A DNA stretch of 64,000 nucleotides from Xanthomonas sp. AM6 (GTDB taxonomy: Bacteria; Pseudomonadota; Gammaproteobacteria; Xanthomonadales; Xanthomonadaceae). The position numbers were made by a program, and so were the translations under genes. The stretch is from the NCBI RefSeq assembly GCF_025665335.1, contig NZ_CP106869.1, positions 832,501 to 896,500 of the forward strand, read 5' to 3'. The notes beneath the pieces are model-generated. The model ran no database searches. It was not told the DNA's origin and saw only the letters and a program-made list of their open reading frames with translations. This document shows, piece by piece, positions 37,939 through 47,140 of this stretch. Position 1 is the first letter of the stretch, and each line of letters starts with the position of its first letter.

Positions 37939-39150
37939 ATGAAATTCCGCTTCGCCGTCGCCGCCGTGGCCACCTTCGCCGTGGGCCTGGTTTCCGCGCA
38001 GACCCCCGGCCCGGTGCCGGCACAGCCTGCTGCCGCTGCCGCCGCGCCCGCTGCCGTGGCGATCCCGCCGGCGCCCAGGCCGGCCGTGTCCAAGTCCTGG
38101 GTGCTGATGGACTACGCCACCGGCCAGGTGCTGGCCGGCGAGAACGAACACGTGCAGGTGGCCCCGGCCAGCATCACCAAGGTGATGACGTCCTACGTGG
38201 TCGCCGCCGAACTGAAACTGGGCAAGATCAAGCGCGACGACCAGGTCATGCTCAGCGAACGCGCCTGGCGCGAGGGCGGCGCCGGCACCGACGGCAGCTA
38301 CAGCGGCTTCCCGGTCAACCAGACCGCGCGCCTGGAGGACATGGAAAAGGGCATGGCGATCCAGTCCGGCAACGACGCGGCGATCGCGCTGGCCGAGCAC
38401 ACCGCCGGCAGCGAGGAAGCCTTCGCCGCGCTGATGAACAACTACGCGGCCAAGCTCGGCATGACCGGTTCGCACTTCGTCAACGCCCACGGCCTGTCCG
38501 CCGAAGGCCACCACACCACCGCCTACGACCTGGCGCTGCTGGGCCGGGCGATGGTGCGCGACTATCCGGAAACCTACGCCTACAACAAGATCAAGGAATT
38601 CAAGGTCGGCGACATCACCCAGCAGAACCGCAACCTGCTGCTGTGGCGCGACCCCAGCGTGGACGGCATCAAGACCGGCCACACCTCCGAGGCCGGCTAC
38701 TGCCTGCTCAGCTCCGCGCAGCGCGGCGACCAGCGCCTGATCGCGGTGGTGATGGGCGACAGCTCCGAGAAGCAGCGCGCCGACGACAGCCTGGCGCTGT
38801 TGAACTGGGGCTTCCGCTTCTTCGAGACCCACCGCCTGTACGAACCGGGCAAGCAGGTCGCGCAGCAGCGCGTGTGGAAGGGCACCGAGAAGGAAGTGCT
38901 GCTGGGCGTGGCGCAGCCGCTGCTGGTCGGCGTGCCGCGCGGCCGCTACAACGAACTGAAGCCGTCGATCGACGTGCCCAAGACCCTGGAAGCGCCGATC
39001 AAGCAGGGCCAGGCGATCGGCACGGTCAAGGTCTCGCTGGACGGCAAGGTGGTCGCGCAGGCCCCGCTGGTGGCGCTGAAGGCGGTCGAGGAGGCCGGCT
39101 TCTTCAAGCGCCTGTGGGACAGCTTCTGGATGTGGTGGGAAGCCGAGTGA
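37939..39150 (+). CDS. dacC: D-alanyl-D-alanine carboxypeptidase (PBP5/6 type)
   Basis: 403 aa. Signal peptide ends in VSAQ; active-site motifs S78-I-T-K81, S143-G-N145 and K245-T-G are intact. The C-terminal beta domain is followed by an amphipathic helix (FFKRLWDSFWMWW) that anchors PBP5-type enzymes to the inner membrane. Removes the terminal D-Ala of peptidoglycan pentapeptides. Position between rlpA and ybeD matches E. coli dacA; the symbol dacC versus dacA is a matter of naming. A strong terminator follows directly. Confidence 0.95.
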   Translation: MKFRFAVAAVATFAVGLVSAQTPGPVPAQPAAAAAAPAAVAIPPAPRPAVSKSWVLMDYATGQVLAGENEHVQVAPASITKVMTSYVVAAELKLGKIKRDDQVMLSERAWREGGAGTDGSYSGFPVNQTARLEDMEKGMAIQSGNDAAIALAEHTAGSEEAFAALMNNYAAKLGMTGSHFVNAHGLSAEGHHTTAYDLALLGRAMVRDYPETYAYNKIKEFKVGDITQQNRNLLLWRDPSVDGIKTGHTSEAGYCLLSSAQRGDQRLIAVVMGDSSEKQRADDSLALLNWGFRFFETHRLYEPGKQVAQQRVWKGTEKEVLLGVAQPLLVGVPRGRYNELKPSIDVPKTLEAPIKQGQAIGTVKVSLDGKVVAQAPLVALKAVEEAGFFKRLWDSFWMWWEAE

Positions 39151-39154
39151 GTTG

Positions 39155-39184
39155 AAAAAAAGCCGGCTTGCGCCGGCTTTTTCG
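39155..39184 (+). terminator. rho-independent terminator after dacC
   Basis: AAAGCCGGC-TTGC-GCCGGCTTT: perfect 9-bp stem (39159-39180) preceded by A-run and followed by T-run, 5 nt after the dacC stop. Confidence 0.93.
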
Positions 39185-39260
39185 GGATTGGGGATTCGGG
39201 ATTGGGGATTCGTTGAAGCCGGGAGCGCTTTCCAATCCCCAATCCCGAATCCCCAATCCC
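39184..39260. repeat. family A inverted repeat
   Basis: Left arm 39184-39212 (GGGATTGGGGATTCGGGATT...) and right arm 39232-39260 pair over 29 bp with one mismatch and a 19-nt loop, the same geometry as at 7772-7848. Confidence 0.92.
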
Positions 39261-39266
39261 GGCCTT

Positions 39267-40331
39267 TCAGAGACGCCGACTGATCGTGAAGCTGCCGAAC
39301 ACCGGGGTCTGCTTCTGCAGGTCGAATTCGCGGGTGCTCCAGTAGCGCGCCAGGGCGAACTTCCACTTGCCGCGCATCACCGCCAGGCCGAAGCCGGCTT
39401 CGCCGACGAAGGGGCGCTTCTTCACGCTGTGGCTGTCGCGGAAGGTGTTGCCGTCCAGGGTGATGTCGCGCAGCACCCAGCGCGCGTCGCTGGTCAGGAA
39501 CAGGTGCGCCGACCAGCCGCGGCCCATGCCGTAGCGGGGCGGGGCGGTGTTCTCGCCGGCCGGGCGCAGCGGCGAGCTGCCGAAATCGTCCGGCAGCTTC
39601 CAGCCGAAGCGCACTTCGGCGCCGGCGTTGGCATGGGTCTCCAGGGTGCCGAGCGCGCCGCCCCAGTGGCTGATCGCGTCCCAGCCCCAGCCGTCGGCGT
39701 TGACCGCCGCGTCGCCGGGCCAGCGGCGCATGCGTTCGTGCAGCACGCGGAACACCGGTTCGTCGTGCAGCTGGTTGTCCCAGCCGAGGAACTTCTCGTC
39801 GCCGAGCGCATCGTGCACCATGTCCTGCACCTGCTTGCCCTGCGCCGAGGGGCCGACCATGCCCAGCAGCAACTGGGTGGTGCGCAGGCGGTCCTGGTTG
39901 CGCGCGTTGTAGCCGAAACTCATCGCCAGCACGCCGACGTAGGGGCGGTCGTCCTTGATCAGGTCGCGGCGGGTCTTGTCGGTCGGGGTGTAGATGGCCT
40001 GGCCGAAGCTGAAGACCATGTTCTGCTGCTCGAACTCGCCCGGGTGCAGGCGTTCCAGGTAGCGGTTGACCGCCCGTGCCAGCCGCGGCAGGCAGGGGTC
40101 GTCGGTGAAGTCGACCAGGTTCGGCGAGACCAGGGTCACGCCGAACCCGTTGGTATAGCCCTGGTCCTGGCCGGCACCGCCGAACAGGTCGTTGTCGACC
40201 CGCAGGTTCACCGTGGGCGGCGTGTCCTGCAGGGCGCTGCCGGTGCAACGGTCGGCGGCGGCGGCGGGCAGCGAGGCGATGGCGAGAACAGCGGCGACGG
40301 CAACGGCGAGAGGCAGGCGCGATGACAGCAT
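39267..40331 (-). CDS. lipid A deacylase LpxR family protein
   Basis: 354 aa. The start at 40331 gives a signal peptide ending PAAAA-D. After it comes the LpxR/DUF2219 pattern V-D46-N47-D48-LFGGAGQDQGYT60-NG, containing the Asn-Asp and Thr that correspond to the catalytic/calcium residues of Salmonella LpxR; a conserved His-containing GWDNQLHDEPVFR follows. A 12-strand outer-membrane barrel is expected. It would remove the 3'-acyloxyacyl chain of lipid A and alter host recognition or envelope properties. It interrupts the dacC-ybeD neighbourhood on the opposite strand. Confidence 0.85.
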   Translation of the reverse strand: MLSSRLPLAVAVAAVLAIASLPAAAADRCTGSALQDTPPTVNLRVDNDLFGGAGQDQGYTNGFGVTLVSPNLVDFTDDPCLPRLARAVNRYLERLHPGEFEQQNMVFSFGQAIYTPTDKTRRDLIKDDRPYVGVLAMSFGYNARNQDRLRTTQLLLGMVGPSAQGKQVQDMVHDALGDEKFLGWDNQLHDEPVFRVLHERMRRWPGDAAVNADGWGWDAISHWGGALGTLETHANAGAEVRFGWKLPDDFGSSPLRPAGENTAPPRYGMGRGWSAHLFLTSDARWVLRDITLDGNTFRDSHSVKKRPFVGEAGFGLAVMRGKWKFALARYWSTREFDLQKQTPVFGSFTISRRL

Positions 40332-40615
40332 GGCGACGTCCCTGTGCAAGGAAGGGGGGAGGGTGTGGCGACGCTAGCGGGCCGGCTGCGCGGATGCCGT
40401 GAAAGCCTGCCGCGGAAGGGGCTGAAGCCCAGCATAGGATGCCGTGCCGGCCGGGGGAAAGCCATGCGGCCGTATCGCTTCGTCCCACTGGCGCCGCTTG
40501 CCAACATCGCGCGCATGCCGACGATGCGAGGCTGCCGCCGCATGACGGTCCGCCGCGGCCGCCGCCCGCGCGGCGCGGCCTTGGGTTTGCCCGGCGGCGG
40601 CCCGATAATGCAGCC

Positions 40616-40894
40616 ATGGACATCACCTCCGACAATCCCGAACACGGCTTCCAGTTCCCCGGCGTCTTCGAGCTCAGCGCGATGGGCACCGCCAACACCG
40701 GGCTGGAGACCGAGCTGCCGCGCCTGCTCGCGCAGGCCGGCGTGGACGTGCTGGAAGAGCGCATCAGCTGGAAGCATTCGTCCAACGGCAAGTACGTGTC
40801 GGTGCGGATCGCCTTCCGCGCCGCCGACCGCGCCCAGTACGACGCCGCGCACGTGGCGCTGCGCGAGCATCCGGAAGTGAAGTGGACGCTGTAG
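40616..40894 (+). CDS. ybeD: YbeD/DUF493 family protein
   Basis: 92 aa ACT-like small protein (UPF0250). [20 protein letters not shown] at the N-terminus and the compact alpha-beta pattern match YbeD, which lies next to lipB in many proteobacteria and may modulate lipoate metabolism; the molecular function is not established. Start at 40616 matches the family N-terminus. Overlaps the proposed lipB start by 13 nt. Confidence 0.9.
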   Translation: MDITSDNPEHGFQFPGVFELSAMGTANTGLETELPRLLAQAGVDVLEERISWKHSSNGKYVSVRIAFRAADRAQYDAAHVALREHPEVKWTL

Positions 40895-41595
40895 CCGGCG
40901 ACCGCGCAGCGTCGCCGGAACCGGCCTCGGCATTGCCGCCGTGCCGGGTCCGCGATCTCGGCCGCCAGCCCTACGAACCGGTGTGGCGGGCGATGCAGCG
41001 CTTCACCGATGCGCGCGGCGAGGCCAGCGCCGACGAGCTGTGGGTGGTGGAGCACGACCCGGTGTTCACCCTCGGCCAGGCCGGCAAGCCCGAACACGTG
41101 CTGGCGCCGGGCCAGATCCCGGTGCTGCACGTGGACCGCGGCGGCCAGGTCACCTACCACGGCCCCGGCCAGCTGGTGGTGTACCCGCTGCTGGACCTGC
41201 GCCGGCTGAAGATCGGCGTGCGCGACTACGTGTGCCGGATCGAGCAGGCGATCATCGACACGCTGGACGAATGGAACATCCTCGGCCAGCGCCGCGACGG
41301 CGCGCCCGGCGTCTACGTCGGCGCGGCCAAGGTCGCCGCGCTGGGCATCCGCGTGCGCCGCGGCTGCACCTTCCACGGCCTGTCGTTCAACGTGGCGATG
41401 GACCTGGAGCCGTTCCACCGCATCAACCCCTGCGGCTACCAGGGCCTGCAGGTGACCTCGGTGCTAGACTTGGGCGGTCCCTCCGGCATGCAGGCCGTCA
41501 AACCGGTGCTGCTGGCCCAACTGGCGCGCCAGTTCGGGCTGACCCTGCAGCCGCTCGACGCCCTGCCCGACCTCACGCTCACGCACGCGGCCTGA
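40882..41595 (+). CDS. lipB: lipoyl(octanoyl) transferase
   Basis: 237 aa from a GTG inside ybeD; no ATG gives a full-length enzyme, and a downstream TTG is the alternative. LipB signatures: [19 protein letters not shown], the catalytic Lys in [13 protein letters not shown] and catalytic Cys in [10 protein letters not shown]. Transfers octanoate from ACP to lipoyl domains, providing the substrate for LipA encoded 22 nt downstream. Confidence 0.95.
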   Translation: MDAVAGDRAASPEPASALPPCRVRDLGRQPYEPVWRAMQRFTDARGEASADELWVVEHDPVFTLGQAGKPEHVLAPGQIPVLHVDRGGQVTYHGPGQLVVYPLLDLRRLKIGVRDYVCRIEQAIIDTLDEWNILGQRRDGAPGVYVGAAKVAALGIRVRRGCTFHGLSFNVAMDLEPFHRINPCGYQGLQVTSVLDLGGPSGMQAVKPVLLAQLARQFGLTLQPLDALPDLTLTHAA

Positions 41596-41617
41596 CCGCC
41601 TGCCCGCCGACGACGCC

Positions 41618-42628
41618 ATGACCCAGCCCAGCGCACGCACCATCCCCTTGCAGGTCCTTTCCGGCGACAGCGCGCCCGCGCCGCTGCAGGCCGGCGTCAA
41701 GCAGCTGGGCGGGGACAAGATCAACCGCTCGCCGGTGCAGTTCGCCGACGCGCCGGTGCTGCGCAAGCCGTCGTGGATCCGGGTGCGGATCCCGTCTGGC
41801 AACGCGGTGCAGACCCTCAAGGCCAAGCTGCGCGAGAACCGCCTGGTCACGGTCTGCGAGGAAGCCAGCTGCCCGAACATCCACGAGTGCTTCAGCCACG
41901 GCACCGCCACCTTCATGATCCTGGGCGAGGTCTGCACCCGCCGCTGCTCGTTCTGCGACGTCGCCCACGGCCGGCCCAAGCCGCCGGACGCGAGCGAGCC
42001 GGCCAGCCTGGCGCAGACCGTGGCCGACATGGGCCTGCGCTACGTGGTGGTGACCAGCGTCGACCGCGACGACCTGCGCGACGGCGGCGCCCAGCACTTC
42101 GCCGACTGCATCGGCGCGATCCGCGCCAAGGCCCCGGCCACGCGCATCGAGATCCTGACCCCGGACTTCCGCGGCAAGGGCCGCATGGACCGCGCGCTGG
42201 AGATCCTGGCAACCAATCCGCCGGACGTGTTCAACCACAACATCGAGACGGTGCCGGACCTGTACCCGAACGTGCGCCCCGGCGCCGACTACCAGTGGTC
42301 GCTGACCCTGCTGCAGAAGTTCAAGGCGCAGCACCCGGCCATCGCCACCAAGTCCGGGATCATGCTCGGCCTGGGCGAGACCATGGAGCAGGTGCAGGCC
42401 ACGCTGCGCGACCTGCGCGCGCACGACGTGGACATGGTCACCATCGGCCAGTACCTGCAGCCCACCGCGCACCACCACCCGGTGATGCGCTACTGGACGC
42501 CGGAGGAATACAAGGCGCTGGAGGAGTACGGCAACGCGCTGGGCTTCAGCCACGTCGCCTCCGGGCCGATGGTGCGCTCGTCCTACCACGCCGACCGCCA
42601 GGCGGCAGGGGCCGGCGTCGCCGCCTGA
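41618..42628 (+). CDS. lipA: lipoyl synthase
   Basis: 336 aa radical SAM enzyme. Auxiliary cluster cysteines are in [12 protein letters not shown], the radical SAM cluster is C-TRR-C-SF-C, and the C-terminal VRSSYHAD provides the conserved RSSY serine ligand. Inserts two sulfur atoms into the octanoyl chains of E2 and H proteins. Downstream of ybeD-lipB as in E. coli. Confidence 0.97.
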   Translation: MTQPSARTIPLQVLSGDSAPAPLQAGVKQLGGDKINRSPVQFADAPVLRKPSWIRVRIPSGNAVQTLKAKLRENRLVTVCEEASCPNIHECFSHGTATFMILGEVCTRRCSFCDVAHGRPKPPDASEPASLAQTVADMGLRYVVVTSVDRDDLRDGGAQHFADCIGAIRAKAPATRIEILTPDFRGKGRMDRALEILATNPPDVFNHNIETVPDLYPNVRPGADYQWSLTLLQKFKAQHPAIATKSGIMLGLGETMEQVQATLRDLRAHDVDMVTIGQYLQPTAHHHPVMRYWTPEEYKALEEYGNALGFSHVASGPMVRSSYHADRQAAGAGVAA

Positions 42629-42877
42629 GCCGGCGCGGCGGCGGCGCTGCCGCCCTTCGACAGCGGCGCGTCGGGTTCGCCCGGCGCGCGCCGCATGCCC
42701 GCTGCGCCTGCCTGTGCGCACGCCCGTGGTGCCCGCACCGGCGCCATTCACACTTCGCTACCGAGCCGCCGCTAGTCTGGTTCAGGAACAGGTGACACGG
42801 CCTGCAACTTGCGGCACTGTCGTGTTGTCTCACGCAATCTGCAGCCCCCCTGACGGCCTGGTGCCGAGAGTACGTAG

Positions 42878-45055
42878 ATGAAATTCAAAGCTTCTGCCGT
42901 TCTGCTGGCGTTCGCGCTGACCGCGCCGCTGGCGCTGTTCGCCCGCACCGACGCGCCGGCGCTGCCGGCGGCCTCGACCGCCGACCAGGCCACCACCGCC
43001 AAGCTAGTGTACGGGCTGCTCTCCGACAGCCGCTACGCCTACCGGCCGCGCGCGCTCGACGAGGCGACCTCCAAGGAAGTCTTCAAGAAGTACCTGGAGA
43101 CGCTGGACGGCAGCAAGCAGTTCTTCACCCAGGCCGACGTGGACAGGTTCGCCCCGTTCCAGACCAACCTCGGCGCCAACATCGCCTCCGGTCAGCTGGA
43201 GCCGGCGTTCCAGGTGTTCGCCGTGTACCGCCAGCGCGTGGACGAGCGCATCGGCTATGCGCGCAAGCTGCTCAAGCAGGACTTCGATTTCAACGGCACG
43301 GAGAAGTTCGAGTACGACCGCAAGGACGTGCCGTGGCCCAAGGACAACCAGGAGCTGGACGATCTGTGGCGCAAGTCGGTGATGAACGACTGGCTGCGGC
43401 TCAAGCTGGCCGGCAAGAAGCCCGAGGACATCCGCAAGACCCTGGACAAGCGCTACGCCAACCTCGCCGACTCGGTGAAGGAGCTCAAGAGCGAGGACGT
43501 GTTCCAGTTCTTCATGAACGCCTACACCAACACCGTCGACCCGCACACGGACTACTTCACCCCGCGCACCGCCGAGAACTTCAACCAGCAGATGTCGCTG
43601 TCGCTGGAAGGCATCGGCGCGCAGCTGCAGAAGCAGGACGACATGGTGGTGATCCGCGAGGTCATCCCGGGCGGCCCGGCCGCGGTGGACGGCACGCTGA
43701 AGGCGGGCGACCGCATCGTCGGCGTCGGCCAGGGCAAGTCCGGCCAGGTCGAGGACGTGATCGGCTGGCGCATCGACGACGTCGTGGCCAAGATCCGCGG
43801 CGACAAGGACACCCAGGTGCGGCTGGAATACATCCCGGCCGAGGCCGGCGTGGACGGCAAGCACCGCCAGCTGCTGCTGACCCGGCAGAAGGTGCGCCTG
43901 GCCGAACAGGCCGCCAAGGCCGAGACCATCGCCTTGCCGGCGAAGGACGGGGTGCCGGCGCGGCGCGTCGGCGTGATCAAGCTGCCGGCGTTCTACCAGG
44001 ACTTCGAAGGCCGCCGCCGCAACGCCAGCGACTACGCCTCGGCGACCCGCGACGTGGCCAAGCTGCTGGCCGGCTTCAAGACCGACAAGGTCGACGGCGT
44101 GGTGCTGGACCTGCGCAACAACGGCGGCGGCTCGCTGGACGAGGCGATCGAACTGACCGGCCTGTTCATCGAGCAGGGCCCGGTGGTGCAGGTGCGCGAA
44201 TCCGGCGGCCGCGTCACCGTCAACAGCGACGACAAGCCGGGCGTGGCCTGGGACGGCCCGCTGGCGGTGCTGATCAACCGCGGTTCGGCCTCGGCCTCGG
44301 AGATCTTCGCCGGCGCCATCCAGGACTACGGCCGCGGCCTGGTCATCGGCGAGACCAGCTTCGGCAAGGGCACGGTGCAGAACATCGTCGACCTGGACCG
44401 CTGGCCGGCCAACGAGACCGACCGCTTCGGCCAGGTCAAGCTGACCATCGCCCAGTTCTTCCGGGTCAGCGGCAGCAGCACCCAGCACAAGGGCGTGGTG
44501 CCGGACATCGCGTTCCCGGCCAGCGTGGATGCCACCGAGTTCGGCGAGAGCACCTACGACAACGCCCTGCCGTGGACCCGCATCGCCGCGGTGCCGCACA
44601 CCCAGTACGGCAACTTCGCGCCGCTGCTGCCGCGGCTGGAGACGCTGCATGCCAGCCGCATCGCCAGCGACAAGGAATTCCAGTGGTGGGAAGAGGACGT
44701 GCAGCAGTTCCGCACCGAGGCGGCGAAGAAGTACGTGGTGCTCAACGAGGCCGAGCGCCGCGCCGAGCGCGAGAAGCAGGACGTGCAGCGCAAGCAGCGC
44801 CAGGAGATGCGCAAGCAGCTCGGCTTGCCGCTGGACCCGCTCGCCGACGACAGCAGCGACGACGGCCTGACCGGCAACGAGCGCGACATCGTCAAGGACG
44901 CCGCGCGCGAGAAGCTGGTCGACAAGCGCCCGGATCCGCTGCTGCGCGAATCGGCGGCGATCCTGGCCGACGCGCTGAACCTGCTGGAGAAGGACCGCCC
45001 GCTGTCGGTGCAGGTGCTGCCGCAGTCCACCGGCCCGGGGCGCTGGGCGGACTGA
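42878..45055 (+). CDS. prc: carboxy-terminal processing protease Prc (tail-specific protease)
   Basis: 725 aa periplasmic S41 peptidase with a signal peptide (LAFALTAPLALFA). Long N-terminal domain, PDZ domain (LSLEGIGAQLQ..., GDRIVGVGQG), then the catalytic core. By spacing to the E. coli enzyme, S472 in GSASASEIF and K497 in SFGKGTV form the Ser-Lys dyad. The C-terminal region has a highly charged helix (EAERRAEREKQDVQRKQRQE) as in E. coli Prc. Processes or degrades periplasmic proteins, including peptidoglycan hydrolases, fitting the neighbouring cell-wall genes. Confidence 0.95.
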   Translation: MKFKASAVLLAFALTAPLALFARTDAPALPAASTADQATTAKLVYGLLSDSRYAYRPRALDEATSKEVFKKYLETLDGSKQFFTQADVDRFAPFQTNLGANIASGQLEPAFQVFAVYRQRVDERIGYARKLLKQDFDFNGTEKFEYDRKDVPWPKDNQELDDLWRKSVMNDWLRLKLAGKKPEDIRKTLDKRYANLADSVKELKSEDVFQFFMNAYTNTVDPHTDYFTPRTAENFNQQMSLSLEGIGAQLQKQDDMVVIREVIPGGPAAVDGTLKAGDRIVGVGQGKSGQVEDVIGWRIDDVVAKIRGDKDTQVRLEYIPAEAGVDGKHRQLLLTRQKVRLAEQAAKAETIALPAKDGVPARRVGVIKLPAFYQDFEGRRRNASDYASATRDVAKLLAGFKTDKVDGVVLDLRNNGGGSLDEAIELTGLFIEQGPVVQVRESGGRVTVNSDDKPGVAWDGPLAVLINRGSASASEIFAGAIQDYGRGLVIGETSFGKGTVQNIVDLDRWPANETDRFGQVKLTIAQFFRVSGSSTQHKGVVPDIAFPASVDATEFGESTYDNALPWTRIAAVPHTQYGNFAPLLPRLETLHASRIASDKEFQWWEEDVQQFRTEAAKKYVVLNEAERRAEREKQDVQRKQRQEMRKQLGLPLDPLADDSSDDGLTGNERDIVKDAAREKLVDKRPDPLLRESAAILADALNLLEKDRPLSVQVLPQSTGPGRWAD

Positions 45056-45085
45056 GCCTGGCGTCCACTGCCGCGCGAAGACAGA

Positions 45086-45116
45086 CGCGCCATCGCCTAG
45101 CGGTGGCGCGTTTTTC
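45086..45116 (+). terminator. rho-independent terminator after prc
   Basis: CGCGCCATCGC-CTA-GCGGTGGCGCG stem (one T-G pair) followed by TTTTT, 30 nt past the prc stop. Confidence 0.85.
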
Positions 45117-45274
45117 GTTGGCCGTTCGCAGGGCCGCGGCATCGTATGCACGCTGCGCTGCCGGTGCCGAACGCGACGGCAGCGCGACCAGCGAGGCACC
45201 GGCGATCGCGCTGAAGGAGGGGCTCCGGATTGCCTCGGACCATGAGCGCCGTCAGGCGGCCTGACAGGCTCGTC

Positions 45275-45341
45275 GTAGGAGCGGCTTCAGCCGCGACCGG
45301 CCTTACCGGTAACGCCCGGTCGCGGCTGAAGCCGCTCCTAC
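45275..45341. repeat. family B inverted repeat
   Basis: Perfect 26-bp arms 45275-45300 (GTAGGAGCGGCTTCAGCCG...) and 45316-45341 with a 15-nt loop; lies between the convergent ends of prc and the TSUP permease gene. Confidence 0.93.
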
Positions 45342-45371
45342 AAGCGCGCATCAGCTTGATCGAAAGCGGTC

Positions 45372-46115
45372 CTAGCCCCACGCCTGCCACGCCTGGTGCA
45401 ACCCCAGCCCCAGCAGGGTCGCGAAGAACACGCGGCGGAACGCCTCGGCGGAAATGCGCTGGCGGAGCCGCGCACCGAGCCACATGCCCGCCACGGTCGG
45501 CAGCAGCGCCAGCAGCGACGGCCCCAGCGCGCCGCGCGCAAACGCGCCGTGCCAGGCCAGCGCCGCGGCCAGCGCCAATGTGGCGGTGCCGAAGCAGTAG
45601 CCCAGCGCGCGCATCAGCGCATCGCGCGGCAGGCCCAGCGCGACCAGGTAGGGCAGCGACGGCAGCACGAACACGCCGGTGGCGCCGGTCAGCAGGCCGG
45701 TCGCCAGCCCGGCCGCCGGGCCGGCCCAGGGTTCGTGCCGCGGCGGCAACCGGCCCTGCCAGCGGCTCAGGCCGAGCAGTGCGTACAGCGCCAGCAAGGC
45801 GCCGAGCCCGCCGCGGGCCAGCGCCGGATCGGCGCCGACCAGGATGCCGGCGCTGAGCCAGGTGCCGGCCACGATCGTCGCCAGCAATGGCCACAGCCGC
45901 CGCAGCAGCGCCGCCGCGCCGGCGCCCCAGGCCTGCTGCAGGTTGGTCAGCAGCGACGGCAGCACCAGCAGCGCGGCCGCCTCCGGCGGCGCCAGCCACA
46001 GGCCGAGCAGGCCCATCGCCACGGTCGGCAGGCCGGTGCCGGCGACGCCCTTGACGAAGCCGGCCAGGCAGAACACCGCGGCGATCGGCAACAGGTGCGG
46101 GATGAGCGATTGCAT
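45372..46115 (-). CDS. TSUP (TauE/SafE) family permease
   Basis: 247 aa, about eight membrane helices in the two-fold pattern of the TauE/SafE family. The start at 46115 gives the family N-terminus with FVKGVAGTGLPTVAMGLLGL; GLLTGATGVFVLPSLPYL is the second-half counterpart. Likely exports or imports a small organic or sulfonate/sulfite-type anion; substrate unknown. Divergent from a LysR regulator 85 nt away, a typical regulator-target arrangement. Confidence 0.87.
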   Translation of the reverse strand: MQSLIPHLLPIAAVFCLAGFVKGVAGTGLPTVAMGLLGLWLAPPEAAALLVLPSLLTNLQQAWGAGAAALLRRLWPLLATIVAGTWLSAGILVGADPALARGGLGALLALYALLGLSRWQGRLPPRHEPWAGPAAGLATGLLTGATGVFVLPSLPYLVALGLPRDALMRALGYCFGTATLALAAALAWHGAFARGALGPSLLALLPTVAGMWLGARLRQRISAEAFRRVFFATLLGLGLHQAWQAWG

Positions 46116-46200
46116 GCCTGCAGCATCGGCGCTGCGCCGGCGCCGGACAATGCGCGATCGCTTCAGGCAGACTTCGGCAACGACGAAGGCTGGAGCGGGC

Positions 46201-47115
46201 ATGCACCTGGATTTCATCGACTTGCGGCTGTTCGCGGCGGTGGCCGAGGCCGGCAGCATCACCGCCGGCGCCGACCGCGCCGCGCTGTCGCTGGCCGCGG
46301 CCAGCGCGCGCATCCGCGCGCTGGAAGTGCAAGCCGGGTCAGCGCTGTTCGAGCGCGGCCGCCGCGGCGTGACCCTGACCGCGGCCGGCGCGGCGCTGCT
46401 GCGGCACGCGCGGCAGCTGCTGCGCCAGGCCGAGGCGATGCGCGCCGAACTGGGCGAGCATGCCGGCGCCAACCAGGCCACGGTGCGGCTGCTGGCCAAC
46501 ACCGCGGCGCTGTACGAATGGCTGCCCGAACTGCTGGCCGAGTTCCTGGTCGCGCATCCGCGCATCGACCTGGCCCTGCGCGAGCAGGGCAGCATGGCCG
46601 CCGCCGACGCCGTGCGCGAGGAACGCGCCGACCTGGCGGTGATCGCCGACCACGCCGACCTGGCCGGCCTGCACGCGCAGCCGTTCCGCCAGGACCGGCT
46701 GGTGCTGGTGGCCGCGGCCACGCATCCGCTGGCGCAGGCGCCGCAGCTGCGCCTGGCGCAGCTGTGGCAGGCGCAGTTCCTGGGCCTGGCCGACGACAGC
46801 GCGCTGCAGCGGCACCTGCGCACGCAGGCCGCGCGCGCCGGCGGCCAGTTGCGCGTGCGCGCGCACGTGCACGGCATCGAACCGCTGTGCCGGATGCTGG
46901 CGCGCGGCGCCGGCGTGGCGATCCTGCCGCAGGCCGCGCTGGCCCGGGTCAGCGTGCGCGCGCAGCTGGTCGCAGTGCCGCTGCACGAAGCGTGGGCGGC
47001 GCGGCAGCTGTCGATCGTGTGGCGGCCGGCCCCGGCGCCGGCGCCGGCGGTGCGTCAGGTGTTGGACTGGCTGTGCGCGCACGCCGACGGCGCCGCGCCG
47101 GCACGGGCGCAGTGA
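46201..47115 (+). CDS. LysR family transcriptional regulator
   Basis: 304 aa. N-terminal winged helix-turn-helix (MHLDFIDLRLFAAVAEAGSI, LSLAAASARIRALE, LFERGRRGVTLTAAG) and a C-terminal effector-binding domain (about 90-295). By its divergent position it probably controls the TSUP permease from the shared 85-nt intergenic region; the effector is unknown. Confidence 0.92.
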   Translation: MHLDFIDLRLFAAVAEAGSITAGADRAALSLAAASARIRALEVQAGSALFERGRRGVTLTAAGAALLRHARQLLRQAEAMRAELGEHAGANQATVRLLANTAALYEWLPELLAEFLVAHPRIDLALREQGSMAAADAVREERADLAVIADHADLAGLHAQPFRQDRLVLVAAATHPLAQAPQLRLAQLWQAQFLGLADDSALQRHLRTQAARAGGQLRVRAHVHGIEPLCRMLARGAGVAILPQAALARVSVRAQLVAVPLHEAWAARQLSIVWRPAPAPAPAVRQVLDWLCAHADGAAPARAQ

Positions 47116-47140
47116 CGCCCGGCGCGCCGATCGCGAAAAC

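Noticed and set aside
37258-41418. 1386-codon open frame on the complement
   Set aside because: Mostly antisense to rlpA, dacC and lipB. It overlaps the lpxR-like region, but the real gene is the 354-aa frame at 39267-40331.
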